From the IMG/VR virus record IMGVR_UViG_3300048044_000016, positions 1 through 58,163 of that record: a stretch of 58,163 bases of DNA; one strand, given 5' to 3'. The notes beneath the pieces were generated by a model. That model searched no databases. It worked only from the letters and a program-made list of their open reading frames with translations, and was not told the origin of the DNA. This DNA is from a virus. Made by a program: the position numbers and the translations under genes. Of this stretch, positions 46,347 to 54,966 are shown piece after piece. Each line of letters starts with the position of its first letter. Position 1 is the stretch's first letter.

Positions 46347-47683
46347 GACTTGATTCCGTTTGCAGTATTGACTGTGAGCGCACAGTTTTAGGATCGATAT
46401 TACTCGATAATGAGGGATGGGGTGAAGTAACAGATAAGATAAGACCGTCTGATTTCTTTCTCGATAGCCATCGTCGTATTGCTATAGCAATGTCAAGTTT
46501 ATTGAAGAATAATCATGCAGTTGACATCATTACGTTAGCAAATGAACTTAATTCTCGCCACGAGATTGAAGCAATCGGAGGAGTTTCCTATCTGGCCTCG
46601 TTGACCGAAGGTTTGCCGCGACGACCAGTGATTGAAGAGTATCTACGTGTAATCAAAGACAAGTCGATGCTGCGGAGTTTGATAGTCCTGTCAAGCGATG
46701 CAATCCAGCGGGCTCAGGACCAGAGCGAAACGGCGCTTGAGGTTGCTGCGGATATATCCGGCAAGATCGAGAAACTAGTAGAGCCTGGGATGCAGTCCAA
46801 CAGTGCACTGGCAAGCACGTTCATTGTTGACACCTTGGCAGACATTGACCGCGAGTATCAGACGAAGACGAGCCCGTGTATCCCATCAGGGAATGCATGG
46901 TTCGATGCAAAGACTGGAGGCGGATACAGGCAAGCAAACATCACGCTCATTTGCGCTCGACCGAACGTAGGAAAAACGCCATGGGCCGTCATGAGCATCG
47001 CTCACAACCTCAAGTTGGGCCGCAAGTGTGTCCTGTTCTCGCTCGAAAAGAAGAAAGAGTCTATCCTCCGTGACCTGGTTCCGTATTTCGTCAACGTTCC
47101 GAACCACGTAGTCAACAATGCTTGGATGCAGACGCCAGAGCAGAATGCGCTTATCCATGAGGGAATGGAGAGGCTTGCCGAGTGCAGTCACTTGCTCAGC
47201 ATTTACGACCAAAAGATGGACCGTGAGCAAATATGCTGGGCGATCAAGCGCGAATCGAAGGACGGCCAGGAAGTTCTCTTTGATCTTGACCACTTCGGAA
47301 TGGTTAAAGGATCAGGACACGGAGAAGATCCTATCGAGCGCGACAACCTCACATCGGCTGCTATCCGAGACACAATCAAAGAAACCAACAGCGCAATCGT
47401 GGTCCTACGCCAGTTAAAGAAGGTAGCTCGTGAGTTTGAAGGGCAAGCGCCTGTTCCAAACGACGTAAAAGGATCAGGAAATTCTTGGGAGGATGCCTTT
47501 GCGGCAGTCATCATCCATCGGGCAATCGATGGGGAAACAAAGCGGATGTCGCGCTCAGTAGATCTCAACCTTGCGAAGCTCCGTACTGGCGGCTCAACAG
47601 GATCAACGAAAGGAAACTTTAACGTACAGAACCTTTGCTTTGAAGCCGATGCGGAACAGGACTCGGAGAGTTACTATGAGTGA
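46334..47683 (+). CDS. dnaB: DnaB-like replicative helicase
   Basis: A 449-aa hexameric helicase. N-terminal domain: 'DCERTVLGSILLDNEGWGEV', 'DFFLDSHRRIAIAMSSLL' and 'GVSYLASLTEGLP'. RecA core: Walker A 'LICARPNVGKTPWAVMSIAH', 'LFSLEKKKESILRDL', Walker B-like 'VLFDLDHFGMVKGS', 'VVLRQLKKVAREFE' and 'VKGSGNSWEDAFAAVIIH'. GGAG lies seven bases before ATG 46334. The 5' part (to ~46680) is AT-richer and free of the GTCCTGA motif, perhaps a recombination patch. Confidence 0.9.
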   Translation: MDELRLDSVCSIDCERTVLGSILLDNEGWGEVTDKIRPSDFFLDSHRRIAIAMSSLLKNNHAVDIITLANELNSRHEIEAIGGVSYLASLTEGLPRRPVIEEYLRVIKDKSMLRSLIVLSSDAIQRAQDQSETALEVAADISGKIEKLVEPGMQSNSALASTFIVDTLADIDREYQTKTSPCIPSGNAWFDAKTGGGYRQANITLICARPNVGKTPWAVMSIAHNLKLGRKCVLFSLEKKKESILRDLVPYFVNVPNHVVNNAWMQTPEQNALIHEGMERLAECSHLLSIYDQKMDREQICWAIKRESKDGQEVLFDLDHFGMVKGSGHGEDPIERDNLTSAAIRDTIKETNSAIVVLRQLKKVAREFEGQAPVPNDVKGSGNSWEDAFAAVIIHRAIDGETKRMSRSVDLNLAKLRTGGSTGSTKGNFNVQNLCFEADAEQDSESYYE

Positions 47684-47825
47684 CCGTCCTGATGTTGACT
47701 TGGGAGTAATCCGTCGGCAGTTGTCTGCAATAACCAACTACCTGAAAATGAACGTGTGGAAACGGAAAGAGGGAATGAATGATCCTACTCCAAAAGAAAC
47801 CACCGACAAGCGGACGTCCATCTGA
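47676..47825 (+). CDS. Small hypothetical protein, 49 aa
   Basis: MSDRPDVDLGVIRRQLSAIT then 'NYLKMNVWKRKEGMNDPTPK'. GGAGAG six bases before the ATG, which overlaps the dnaB stop region by eight bases. No domain recognised. Confidence 0.5.
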   Translation: MSDRPDVDLGVIRRQLSAITNYLKMNVWKRKEGMNDPTPKETTDKRTSI

Positions 47826-47976
47826 TGATGTTATGAACGCCTACGCTGAGAGATATGGACTTTCTCTGAAAAAGAAGACGCTCTCAAGAGAATTCATCGT
47901 GCAATTGTCGCTATGCCGAAGTGATTCAGCGCGAAGGTTGCTGCTTGGAGTGAGTCGGAAAGAAGATGCAGCATGA
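47779..47976 (+). CDS. Small basic protein, 65 aa
   Basis: MILLQKKPPTSGRPSDDVMN then 'YAERYGLSLKKKTLSREFIV'. GAGGG six bases upstream. Overlaps the preceding gene by 47 bases and the next by four (ATGA). Possibly nucleic-acid binding; unknown. Confidence 0.5.
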   Translation: MILLQKKPPTSGRPSDDVMNAYAERYGLSLKKKTLSREFIVQLSLCRSDSARRLLLGVSRKEDAA

Positions 47977-48332
47977 TTGCTCGCAGGACTCCACTGAAAC
48001 GCTACACGCCAGTACGCAAGAAGCGGCCAGGAGTGCGCAAGGGGCAGCCGACTAATGCGGAAAAAGAGACTGAGCACGAACGGGTTTATGAACGATGCGG
48101 CGGACAATGCGAGTTACGGGGAGAGGATGGAAATCCTCTGCATCCAAAGCACATCTTCGGAGTCCTGCCAAGCAAGGGAAGCATCTTTGAGCGCTGGCAC
48201 CTTGTCCACCTCCACGGGAAGCGCCGATTCGGTTGGACGGAAGCGGACGGCAATACGTTACTTGGAGGTTGCTATTGGTGCCACATCGTAGCCAGTCACC
48301 AGCAAGGAAAGAAAATACAGGAGGTTCGATGA
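47973..48332 (+). CDS. HNH-like nuclease
   Basis: A 119-aa protein with the basic start 'RRTPLKRYTPVRKKRPGVRK' often seen on small phage HNH/NinG-like nucleases, then 'VYERCGGQCELRGEDGNPLH', 'HLVHLHGKRRFGWTEADGNT' and 'GGCYWCHIVASHQQG'. His, Asn and the Cys/His zinc residues are placed as in HNH cores. ATGA overlap with the upstream gene. May resolve or nick replication intermediates. Confidence 0.65.
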   Translation: MIARRTPLKRYTPVRKKRPGVRKGQPTNAEKETEHERVYERCGGQCELRGEDGNPLHPKHIFGVLPSKGSIFERWHLVHLHGKRRFGWTEADGNTLLGGCYWCHIVASHQQGKKIQEVR

Positions 48333-48661
48333 TCTATCTTGCAAGCCCGTACAGCCACATGGATAGGACCGTAGAAGCGCTCCGCTTCGGAGAGGTTTGC
48401 CGCATTGCCGGAGTCTTGATGTCGCGAGGATTGATTGTCTTCAGCCCTATCGCGCACACCCATCCAATCGCTGAACGATGCGACCTGCCGCGCGGGTGGG
48501 ACTACTGGAAGCATTTCGATGAGGAATTCATCGACGCATCGGAAAAGGTTATAGTCGCCATGATGCCAGGATGGGAGCAATCCAAAGGGATTGCGGGAGA
48601 AATCAGGATTGCCAAAGAAAAGGGCATTCCGGTCGAATATCTGGACCCGAATAAACCTTGA
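48329..48661 (+). CDS. DUF1937 / nucleoside deoxyribosyltransferase-like protein
   Basis: A 110-aa protein starting 'MIYLASPYSHMDRTVEALRF', with 'SPIAHTHPIAERCDLPRG', 'WKHFDEEFIDASEKVIVAMM' and 'GWEQSKGIAGEIRIAKEKGI'. These match DUF1937 proteins, which have the 2'-deoxyribosyltransferase-type fold. CAGGAGG precedes the ATG. Possibly in nucleotide salvage or modification. Confidence 0.8.
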   Translation: MIYLASPYSHMDRTVEALRFGEVCRIAGVLMSRGLIVFSPIAHTHPIAERCDLPRGWDYWKHFDEEFIDASEKVIVAMMPGWEQSKGIAGEIRIAKEKGIPVEYLDPNKP

Positions 48662-48687
48662 TAACCGACAACCATTTGCTTTATAAT
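48658..48687 (+). promoter_or_regulatory. Promoter upstream of DNA methyltransferase
   Basis: TTGATA (48658-48663), 18-base spacer, TATAAT (48682-48687). The -35 is itself a copy of the dispersed TTGATAA motif and overlaps the end of the DUF1937 gene. The methyltransferase ATG follows at 48712 with AAAGGAAAG. Confidence 0.55.
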
Positions 48688-48711
48688 CACCACACATCGA
48701 AAGGAAAGATC

Positions 48712-49689
48712 ATGACGCTTAAAGCACCGTTTCCTTGGTTCGGCGGAAAGAGTAAGGTATCGGATATTGTCTGGGAACGATTCGGCGATGTGCAGAACTA
48801 CGTCGAGCCGTTCTTTGGCTCTGGAGCGGTCCTGTTAGGAAGGCCAACCGACGCCGGTATTGAGACAGTCAACGATCTTGATTGCATGGTTGCAAACTTC
48901 TGGCGTGCGTTACAGCATGATCCTGATGCTGTGGCCGACGCTGCCGACTGGCCTGTAAATGAGGCAGACCAGCACGCTCGGCATTTATGGCTGTGCTCTC
49001 AAGCAGAGTTTCGCGAAAACATGAAGGTAGACCCGGAGTTTTATGATGCAAAAATCGCAGGATGGTGGGTATGGGGACAATGTATCTGGATTGGCTCAGG
49101 ATGGTGCTCAGTGCAGCTACCGCACCTTGGGAACGCGGGGCGCGGAGTAAACCGTCAGCTACCGCACCTTGGGAACGCGGGGCGCGGAGTAAACCGTAAG
49201 CTACCGCACCTCGGGGACGCGGGAACGGGCGGCGACGAATGCCTAAGCGACCGCACCTTGGGAACGCGGGAGTTCCTGTTTCAGTACATGAACGAACTGG
49301 CAGATCGCTTGCGCCGAGTGCGGGTGTGCTGCGGAGATTGGTCCCGAGTCTGCGGCCCTTCGCCAACGGTCAAGCTGGGACTTACGGGCGTCTTCCTCGA
49401 TCCTCCTTACATGGATGGACGTACAGATGCGCTTTACTCCTCAGACAGCCTCATAGTAGCGAACGATGTACGAGAATGGGCAATCGCGCAGGGTGATGAT
49501 CCTAGAATCAGGATTGCGTTATGCGGATACGAAGGCGAGCACCAGATGCCGGATTCTTGGGAATGCGTGAAATGGAAAGCTCGCGGAGGATATGGATCAC
49601 AGGGGAACAACTTAGCCAGAGAAAACTCCACCAAAGAGCGCATCTGGTTCAGTCCGCATTGCATCGTTTCTCAACCGAATTTGTTCTAA
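48712..49689 (+). CDS. dam: DNA adenine methyltransferase (Dam/D12 class) with repeat insertion
   Basis: A 325-aa N6-adenine methyltransferase. SAM motif 'KAPFPWFGGKSKVSDIVWER', 'YVEPFFGSGAVLLGRP' and catalytic 'TGVFLDPPYMDGRTDALY'. Between the two (residues ~133-185) is an insertion of 14-residue repeats 'QLPHLGNAGRGVNR', in the target-recognition region. AAAGGAAAG precedes ATG 48712. It could protect phage DNA from restriction or control gene expression; target sequence not predictable from reading. Confidence 0.85.
   Translation: MTLKAPFPWFGGKSKVSDIVWERFGDVQNYVEPFFGSGAVLLGRPTDAGIETVNDLDCMVANFWRALQHDPDAVADAADWPVNEADQHARHLWLCSQAEFRENMKVDPEFYDAKIAGWWVWGQCIWIGSGWCSVQLPHLGNAGRGVNRQLPHLGNAGRGVNRKLPHLGDAGTGGDECLSDRTLGTREFLFQYMNELADRLRRVRVCCGDWSRVCGPSPTVKLGLTGVFLDPPYMDGRTDALYSSDSLIVANDVREWAIAQGDDPRIRIALCGYEGEHQMPDSWECVKWKARGGYGSQGNNLARENSTKERIWFSPHCIVSQPNLF
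49113..49222 (+). repeat. 42-bp coding tandem repeat in the methyltransferase gene
   Basis: Two identical 42-bp units starting CAGCTACCGCACCTTGGGAA at 49113 and 49155, then a diverged partial unit (49197-49222) and another ACCGCACCTTGGGAACGCGG copy at 49247. Units keep the frame (14 residues). Confidence 0.85.
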
Positions 49690-49707
49690 CCCAACACCCC
49701 GCAGGAC

Positions 49708-52700
49708 TCAATCGAGCTTCTGCGGGGTGACGTCCTTCTCCCAATCGAACTTCGCTGGCATCAAGATTCCCTGCTCCGTGCCGCCCTCATGCTTTGTGAA
49801 CGTGATAATTCTCCCCTTGCTGCCCGGCTTCAACTGCCCATAAGCTCCCAAGAGATTGCCTGAAATGATCTTCGCGCGTTGCCGAGTGTCGCTTAGATAG
49901 TCCTGAAACAGTTCGGCAATATCCGCATTGAGCCCAAGGTTAGAGAGCGTGATCTTCTTGATCTGTGAGCCCGGAACGCGCACCTCGCGCAATGGGCCGT
50001 TGACCGCAATGTAGAACTTCAGAGAGCTGGGAGCGTAGGGGTTTCCGCTCACTTTCTTGCGGCCGCGAATGTCGTAGATGATGCCGTTGTAGGTGTCGCC
50101 GTTGATCTCGATTCTGAGTCCTGTTCCCATTCGGAAGTCGTTCAAGATCGTCTGCGACCATTCCCGTATTTTCTGTGCCCGGTCAAAGATGTGCGGCGCT
50201 TCCACGGATGCGATGTACGGCTTGAACAAGCTCTCAAGGTGTGCGCTCAATGCTCGTGCGTGGTACGTGTCCCGCTGCCATGGCTCAAACTCCATGAGAT
50301 CAGGACCATAAGTCTGTGCAATCAGTTCCTCGACCTCTTCCGGGGTGTAGGACTTGCCTTGACGCTTGATTGAGTAGGTTCCGAAGATGGCATCTTCCCC
50401 GAATGGCGATGAAGGATCAGACCCAACATATATGACGTGCGAGGTCTTCTGCTCTGCATCGAAGTCGTAGGTTTTGGGCTCAAGGTCATTCTGTCCGGTT
50501 TCGTCGATGTAGGCGATGTAGTCCGTGTAGCTTTCGGTGATCGTCTCCATGAACTCGCGCTGCTCTTTGACGGGAAGCAATGCCGAGCGTCCTGTTGCCG
50601 TGCGCGCCAGGTCCTCCTCTGGAGTACCCCCTTCCTCTTCCGACTTGTCCATCGTGAGGCCCATGAGACGGGCAATCTGCTCATTCTCGTGCAGCCATTC
50701 CGCCACGATCTTGTCGCCGTACTTGTTCATCATGTCTGGCGCCTCAATCGACATTGCCGACCGCGTGTTGCTCGACGTGTTGGCGTTCAGGCTCTTCAGT
50801 TTCTTGGCGAGGCTGATGGCCGGGCGAATCTCTGCGGGGATGGCCAGGGAGAGCATCGTGTACCTTGGCAGGACCATCTGGCCGGTCCTGTTCGAACGTC
50901 CGAGGATCTGCATGAACACGTTCACGTCGCCGGCCGGCTGGGCAACGATCATGTGCCGCTGGTGCTGATCTTTGAATTTCTCTGAGGCGTGGAGGCTGAT
51001 TCCCGTCGATCCAGCCTGGTTCAAGATGAGGCAGTCAACGCCGCCATTATTAAACAGGCTGCCGGTCTGCACGCGGTCCTTGCGCTCGATGGACGGGACC
51101 GAAGACAGGACCGGGACGGGACCCGCATAGTTGATTCGGTAGGAGCGCCCGGTGATCTCTGCCACAGTAAAGCCAGCTTGCGTGATGCGAGTCCTGATCC
51201 AGTCGATAGGCGACACTGGCAACGTCACCGCAAGGGCGTCCAGCAGCCTCTCAGCCTCCCGGTACTTCGCTTCTGTCTCGACGTACAGCCGATGGCGCGG
51301 GAACTCTTGGCGGTCATTGCCCATTAAGGTCTTGATGGTGTAGTGGAGGGTCCTGTCGAGCGCGCGCCTGAGTATGGTGGACCATGAGAGTTTATCAAGC
51401 ACTTCACCCTCGCTCATGTTCTCAGCGCTCACATAGCTGTCGAGGAACGCTCCCATGGTGCTCTCAAGGGCCACAATCGGCTTTTCCCTGCGTCCGAGCG
51501 CTTCGATGGCGCAATCCGCCGCAGCGTCCGACTTCAGGGCCAGGAGAAATTGCTTCACGATGTTGTGGACGATGGCGCTGAACTTGTGGTGATAGATCTT
51601 GATGTGCCGCTTCTTGTACTGGAGGCGCAACGTCTCGAAGTCGTTCTGGTGATAGTCCTGATCCGCTTTGAAGATGGCCCGCAGGACCTCCGTCACATCG
51701 TCGCATACCTGCTCTTGATAAAGCTGATTTCGGTCGTCAATGAAGTTCAGGATGCTGATGCCCTCAAAGGACCGCTCACGGCGCACGAGTTGGCCGGTCT
51801 GGGCGAGTTGGTGGCTCACGACGGTCTGTAGGGGTGGACCGCCGGCGCGGATGGCGTCAGAGACGCGCTGGTTGTCGGGAATGGCAATCGAGATGTCTGT
51901 CTTGGTCGCGTAGAGCGTCATGTTGTCCGGCCGCTTCGCCCACGTTGCCGACAGGAACATCACGCCGTGCGCCGCGGGCAGAACCTCTTGGAAGAATGCT
52001 CCCGTGTTCGAGTCATCGCCGCCAGCGTTGTGGGACTCATCCAAGATGAAGACAGCTTTCGGTGCCAACTTCGCAAGGGCCAACTGCTGGATGTTGATCG
52101 TGTTGATTTGCGAGTAGGTCAGATATACGGCATTGCGGGCGCGGGGAAGCTCGCCGGTCTCAGCAATGCGGGTCAGGATCCCCTTCATGCTGCTCTTGTT
52201 GGCGAATATCTTGCGTCCTGTTGCCTGCTCGGTTATCGACGCCCCGGCATTGAAGAGCAGCGGCCAGACGCTCAGCCCGAATCCGATGTCGTCAAGATCG
52301 CGCTGGAAGTCGGTGAAGAGGGTATCCGAGTAGGTGACGAAGATCGGCAACAGACCGTGAAGAATGGTCCACCGGCAGACAGACGCCGCGCAACGACCCT
52401 TCCCGACGCCGGTCTGGTCGGAGTTTATTAAAGCCTTTTGTTTTCTGATCTGCCATATGGCCAGAGCAATGGAATCGACCTGAAGACCCATGAAGTAGCC
52501 CTGCATCTCCTTGACCGAGGGGTACTCCAGTTCGCGGGCCACGAACTCATCCAAGTCGCCAACCTCGGTGCGCACCCGCTCCATGGCCTCCCGCATCGGC
52601 TCTTTCATCGACCGCGGGCACATCACTGCTTCATCTTGGAGGCTGGAAAGTGAGGCGTAGACCTCTTGATAAGCGTTCAGGTTCTCGACAGGACGCTGAA

Positions 52701-52746
52701 TCCGAGTCCTGCGGTTGAGTAGCAATAGTCTGGTTGATAAGTCCAT
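49708..52746 (-). CDS. Strawberry-notch-type SF2 helicase/ATPase
   Basis: A 1012-aa protein. Walker A 'LINSDQTGVGKGRCAASVCR', DEAH-type box 'KAVFILDESHNAGGDDSN', 'GVMFLSATWAKRPDN', and helicase C motifs 'LILNQAGSTGISLHAS' and 'VFMQILGRSNRTGQM' place it in the strawberry-notch family. The N-terminal 110 residues and the C-terminal 300 residues are extra. Such proteins occur in large phages; their role (chromatin/transcription or DNA remodelling) is not established. ATG at 52746 within ATGGACTTATCAACC, i.e. over a dispersed TTATCAAC motif. Single leftward gene facing the replication operon. Confidence 0.85.
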   Translation of the reverse strand: MDLSTRLLLLNRRTRIQRPVENLNAYQEVYASLSSLQDEAVMCPRSMKEPMREAMERVRTEVGDLDEFVARELEYPSVKEMQGYFMGLQVDSIALAIWQIRKQKALINSDQTGVGKGRCAASVCRWTILHGLLPIFVTYSDTLFTDFQRDLDDIGFGLSVWPLLFNAGASITEQATGRKIFANKSSMKGILTRIAETGELPRARNAVYLTYSQINTINIQQLALAKLAPKAVFILDESHNAGGDDSNTGAFFQEVLPAAHGVMFLSATWAKRPDNMTLYATKTDISIAIPDNQRVSDAIRAGGPPLQTVVSHQLAQTGQLVRRERSFEGISILNFIDDRNQLYQEQVCDDVTEVLRAIFKADQDYHQNDFETLRLQYKKRHIKIYHHKFSAIVHNIVKQFLLALKSDAAADCAIEALGRREKPIVALESTMGAFLDSYVSAENMSEGEVLDKLSWSTILRRALDRTLHYTIKTLMGNDRQEFPRHRLYVETEAKYREAERLLDALAVTLPVSPIDWIRTRITQAGFTVAEITGRSYRINYAGPVPVLSSVPSIERKDRVQTGSLFNNGGVDCLILNQAGSTGISLHASEKFKDQHQRHMIVAQPAGDVNVFMQILGRSNRTGQMVLPRYTMLSLAIPAEIRPAISLAKKLKSLNANTSSNTRSAMSIEAPDMMNKYGDKIVAEWLHENEQIARLMGLTMDKSEEEGGTPEEDLARTATGRSALLPVKEQREFMETITESYTDYIAYIDETGQNDLEPKTYDFDAEQKTSHVIYVGSDPSSPFGEDAIFGTYSIKRQGKSYTPEEVEELIAQTYGPDLMEFEPWQRDTYHARALSAHLESLFKPYIASVEAPHIFDRAQKIREWSQTILNDFRMGTGLRIEINGDTYNGIIYDIRGRKKVSGNPYAPSSLKFYIAVNGPLREVRVPGSQIKKITLSNLGLNADIAELFQDYLSDTRQRAKIISGNLLGAYGQLKPGSKGRIITFTKHEGGTEQGILMPAKFDWEKDVTPQKLD

Positions 52747-52795
52747 ATCAGCACATTATAAATCAGAATTTGCTCCACTTTAGGATATTTATCAA
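52735..52795 (-). promoter_or_regulatory. Promoter of the helicase gene with two motif copies
   Basis: On the minus strand TATAAT (52758-52753) lies seven bases before the start region; no good -35. TTTGATAAATA (52795-52786) lies upstream and TTATCAAC lies over codons 2-4 of the gene, so the dispersed motif brackets the promoter. Confidence 0.5.
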
Positions 52796-52825
52796 ATAAA
52801 AAGGCCAGCCCCGAAAGACTGACCT
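52795..52825 (-). terminator. Terminator after 52876-53592, leftward
   Basis: AGGTCAG / CTGGCCT stem (one G-U pair; 52819-52825 and 52802-52808) followed on the minus strand by TTTTTATTT. The T-run merges with the TTTGATAAAT motif copy upstream of the helicase promoter. Confidence 0.7.
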
Positions 52826-52875
52826 CTTTATGCTCTGGCTACTCTGCAATCCTCCTCTATTGTTGAATTTGACTC

Positions 52876-53592
52876 CTACCAAAGTCCAAGAGCTTTGTTC
52901 CCCACCTTGGTACCCAACTCCACGAAAGGCCCAACTTTCTTGTACCAAGGCGAAGGCGCGAAATATCGGCGCGTCAGATCGTCGCTGATGCGCTGCGCAT
53001 CGCCGGTAATTGCGTTGGCATGCCTGGTGATCCCGGCCAAGTTGTCCAGCATCTCGCTCACCGCCTTACGCTTCAGCGTGTCGTTCAGCGTGTCTGTGGT
53101 GGCCTGGAGGGATGCGCCGTTCGCCGTCAGTTGCGCGAGGAGCGGCTGCGCGGATGCGATGGTACGTTTCCCTTCGTCTATGGCCCCCGTCGCGCTGGCG
53201 AGCGTCCCTGTGGCGGCGCGCGCGGTTCCTGAGAGAGAATCCGCCGTGCTGCTCAGGTGCTTGGCGGTTTGGCCGAACTCATCCATGGCGGAGATGATGT
53301 GCGGCTGGGCGGCGCGCTCTACCAGTTGAGTCCGCACAATGGCATCTCCTGCATCAATGGCTGTCTTGTTGATTTGCGCCAGAGTCCCACAGGCGTCGGG
53401 TCCTGACGAACCTTTGCATGGTCGGTTTAGGTGGTCAAGCACCGCATCTGTCTTGCCAGCGGTCGGCGCGGCGGCTCCCCACCGGTCTACGGCAATGATG
53501 ATGTGCCGGGTGAGTCCGCTCATCCCCCAAACAGAAAGCGCCGCGAGAGTGATAGCTCCCACGGCGCTTGCGACTTTGATAGTTGTGTTCAT
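52876..53592 (-). CDS. Membrane-anchored coiled-coil protein
   Basis: A 238-aa protein. N-terminal hydrophobic anchor ('VASAVGAITLAALSVWGMSG', residues 7-27), a Cys pair (residues ~59 and 68), then long Ala/Thr/Ser/Leu-rich helices ('FGQTAKHLSSTADSLSGTAR', 'LLAQLTANGASLQATTDTLN', 'ISDDLTRRYFAPSPWYKKVG') of the kind found in periplasmic coiled coils. It is the last gene before a terminator in the lysis region. A spanin-like or envelope role is possible, but there is no lipobox. Confidence 0.6.
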   Translation of the reverse strand: MNTTIKVASAVGAITLAALSVWGMSGLTRHIIIAVDRWGAAAPTAGKTDAVLDHLNRPCKGSSGPDACGTLAQINKTAIDAGDAIVRTQLVERAAQPHIISAMDEFGQTAKHLSSTADSLSGTARAATGTLASATGAIDEGKRTIASAQPLLAQLTANGASLQATTDTLNDTLKRKAVSEMLDNLAGITRHANAITGDAQRISDDLTRRYFAPSPWYKKVGPFVELGTKVGNKALGLW

Positions 53593-53595
53593 ATT

Positions 53596-54039
53596 TTAGG
53601 CTGTGGCGGTCGTTGTCGCCGTAGTGGTGGTCAAGCTCTCTAGCTTCTTGGCAATCACGTCCAGTTCGGTCAGGACCTTGGTCAAGATCGTGACGGTTGC
53701 AGTGTCGCTGATATGGCCAGCCGTCTCAAGCGCCTTAAGGTTGGCAATGATGGCGTCGAGCAAACTGGATACCGTGGTCGATGTGCCAGTATCGTAGAGG
53801 ACAGCCTGGAGAACCACAATATCCGACCGAACCTCTGCCAGGACCTTGACAGTTTCCGCTTCGGCGCTCGTACCGGCCACGCGCTCCACGATGATCTCGA
53901 TCAGGACACTGGTGTAGCTCAGGGTGGTATCGATGACCGAAAGAACGCTCGGGGCGGTCTCCAGAATCTTGGTAAAGGTCTTTTCAATCCACGCGGCAGT
54001 GCTCTTGGCCGCATTGGCAATTCCGCTGAAAATGCTCAT
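53596..54039 (-). CDS. Hypothetical protein in lysis region, 147 aa
   Basis: Starts MSIFSGIANAAKSTAAWIEK at ATG 54039 with AAGGAGG upstream; the longer frame is rejected. Helical and Ala/Thr/Val-rich ('VLSVIDTTLSYTSVLIEIIV', 'LLDAIIANLKALETAGHISD') ending in 'TTTTATTTATA'. It could be amphipathic and membrane-associated. Position between the holin-like gene and the coiled-coil gene suggests part of the lysis cassette. Confidence 0.6.
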   Translation of the reverse strand: MSIFSGIANAAKSTAAWIEKTFTKILETAPSVLSVIDTTLSYTSVLIEIIVERVAGTSAEAETVKVLAEVRSDIVVLQAVLYDTGTSTTVSSLLDAIIANLKALETAGHISDTATVTILTKVLTELDVIAKKLESLTTTTATTTATA

Positions 54040-54061
54040 GGTGTCTTGCGCCTCCTTAGCG

Positions 54062-54307
54062 CTACTTGTTTGCGTCACCGGGAAAGGTGGCGCCGGGGTT
54101 ATTGATTGTGGCGTTGGGTCCTGTGGAGTTGCTGGTTGCACTTGCGTGGCCGGCAAAGGCCCCAAGGGCACCGCTGACGAGATTGCTTGCGATTGCGAGG
54201 ACGGCGGTCCCAACTGTGACCGGATCCGGGTGAAAAAGAACGGCCAGTGCAACAACCACCCCCAGAACTGCGAGTAGAACTGCCCAGAATGGCTCGGGAA
54301 TCTTCAT
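54062..54307 (-). CDS. Holin-like protein (two transmembrane segments)
   Basis: An 81-aa protein (ATG 54307, AAGGGAA upstream). Two hydrophobic helices: 'FWAVLLAVLGVVVALAVLFH' (residues 6-26) and 'VGTAVLAIASNLVSGALGAF' (residues 32-52), then a polar Ser/Asn/Thr tail. Size, topology and position next to the endolysin fit a holin. No family match is claimed. Confidence 0.6.
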   Translation of the reverse strand: MKIPEPFWAVLLAVLGVVVALAVLFHPDPVTVGTAVLAIASNLVSGALGAFAGHASATSNSTGPNATINNPGATFPGDANK

Positions 54308-54444
54308 AGCGTTCCCTTCCCGCCGCAAACGCAGCATTTTAGATGCTTCTGAATCCCTCCTCGGTGGTCAACCTCAATCCAACCTTTACCATCGCAAAGA
54401 GAGCAGATACGCTTCCAGAACAGATTTTTGATAAACCGAATCAT
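54304..54444 (-). CDS. Small DnaJ-type zinc-finger protein, 46 aa
   Basis: MIRFIKNLFWKRICSLCDGK then 'GWIEVDHRGGIQKHLKCCVC' and 'GGKGTL': two CxxCxGxG-type knuckles like the DnaJ Cys-rich domain. Its stop overlaps the holin-like ATG (ATGA). The start region contains a GGTTTATCAAAA copy of the dispersed motif. Too short for most gene callers, but the Cys pattern is clear. Confidence 0.6.
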   Translation of the reverse strand: MIRFIKNLFWKRICSLCDGKGWIEVDHRGGIQKHLKCCVCGGKGTL

Positions 54445-54451
54445 TATGGAA

Positions 54452-54964
54452 TCAGGATACACCCGATGTTGATTGCTTCACGGCGGAATCGTAGGCTTTC
54501 TGCAAATCAGAGGAGTAGCGGACGACTCCTGCCGGCGCGTTGGCTGTCTTGTGTCCAAGATTCCAGATTTGACCGATCTGCGCCACGTTCGCCGGCTGCT
54601 GGTGAGCAACGTAGCTGTTAAAGTGGCTGACAAACGAACGTGCGCAATCGTCAAGGATGGTTTCGAGTTCGGCAGGAGTAAAGCCTGGGCAGTTGATCAG
54701 CATCGTCTGCCAAGGTCCGAAGCTGGAAGCCCCGTCCCGGCCATACTTTGCCACGAGCGCGCGCTGCGCAGGGCTCGAAGCCCATACCGAACCGCCTACG
54801 TCGTATGCGGGTTCATGGCGAGGTCCGCAATCGATTCCCACGCTGCTTTCATTGGAGGCAATGGCGATCATGACGCGCTCGCCGTCAAGTCCTGTCGGGA
54901 CTTTCAGAACCGGCCCATACTTTGCGCACGCCGCCAAAACGTCTGCTTTAGGGAAACTGTTCAT
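54452..54964 (-). CDS. Endolysin (lysozyme-like muramidase)
   Basis: A 170-aa protein starting MNSFPKADVLAACAKYGPVL at ATG 54964 (AAGGTG upstream). 'GERVMIAIASNESSVGIDCG' contains the likely catalytic Glu, followed by 'PRHEPAYDVGGSVW', 'LVAKYGRDGASSFGPWQTML', 'TPAELETILDDCARSFVSHF' and 'QIGQIWNLGHKT'. This matches lysozyme/transglycosylase-like phage endolysins. No signal peptide, so it needs the neighbouring holin-like protein. Confidence 0.8.
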   Translation of the reverse strand: MNSFPKADVLAACAKYGPVLKVPTGLDGERVMIAIASNESSVGIDCGPRHEPAYDVGGSVWASSPAQRALVAKYGRDGASSFGPWQTMLINCPGFTPAELETILDDCARSFVSHFNSYVAHQQPANVAQIGQIWNLGHKTANAPAGVVRYSSDLQKAYDSAVKQSTSGVS

Positions 54965-54966
54965 AA

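Noticed and set aside
49113-49222. CRISPR-like array from the 42-bp repeats
   Set aside because: Units are directly adjacent without spacers, in frame, and encode part of a methyltransferase.
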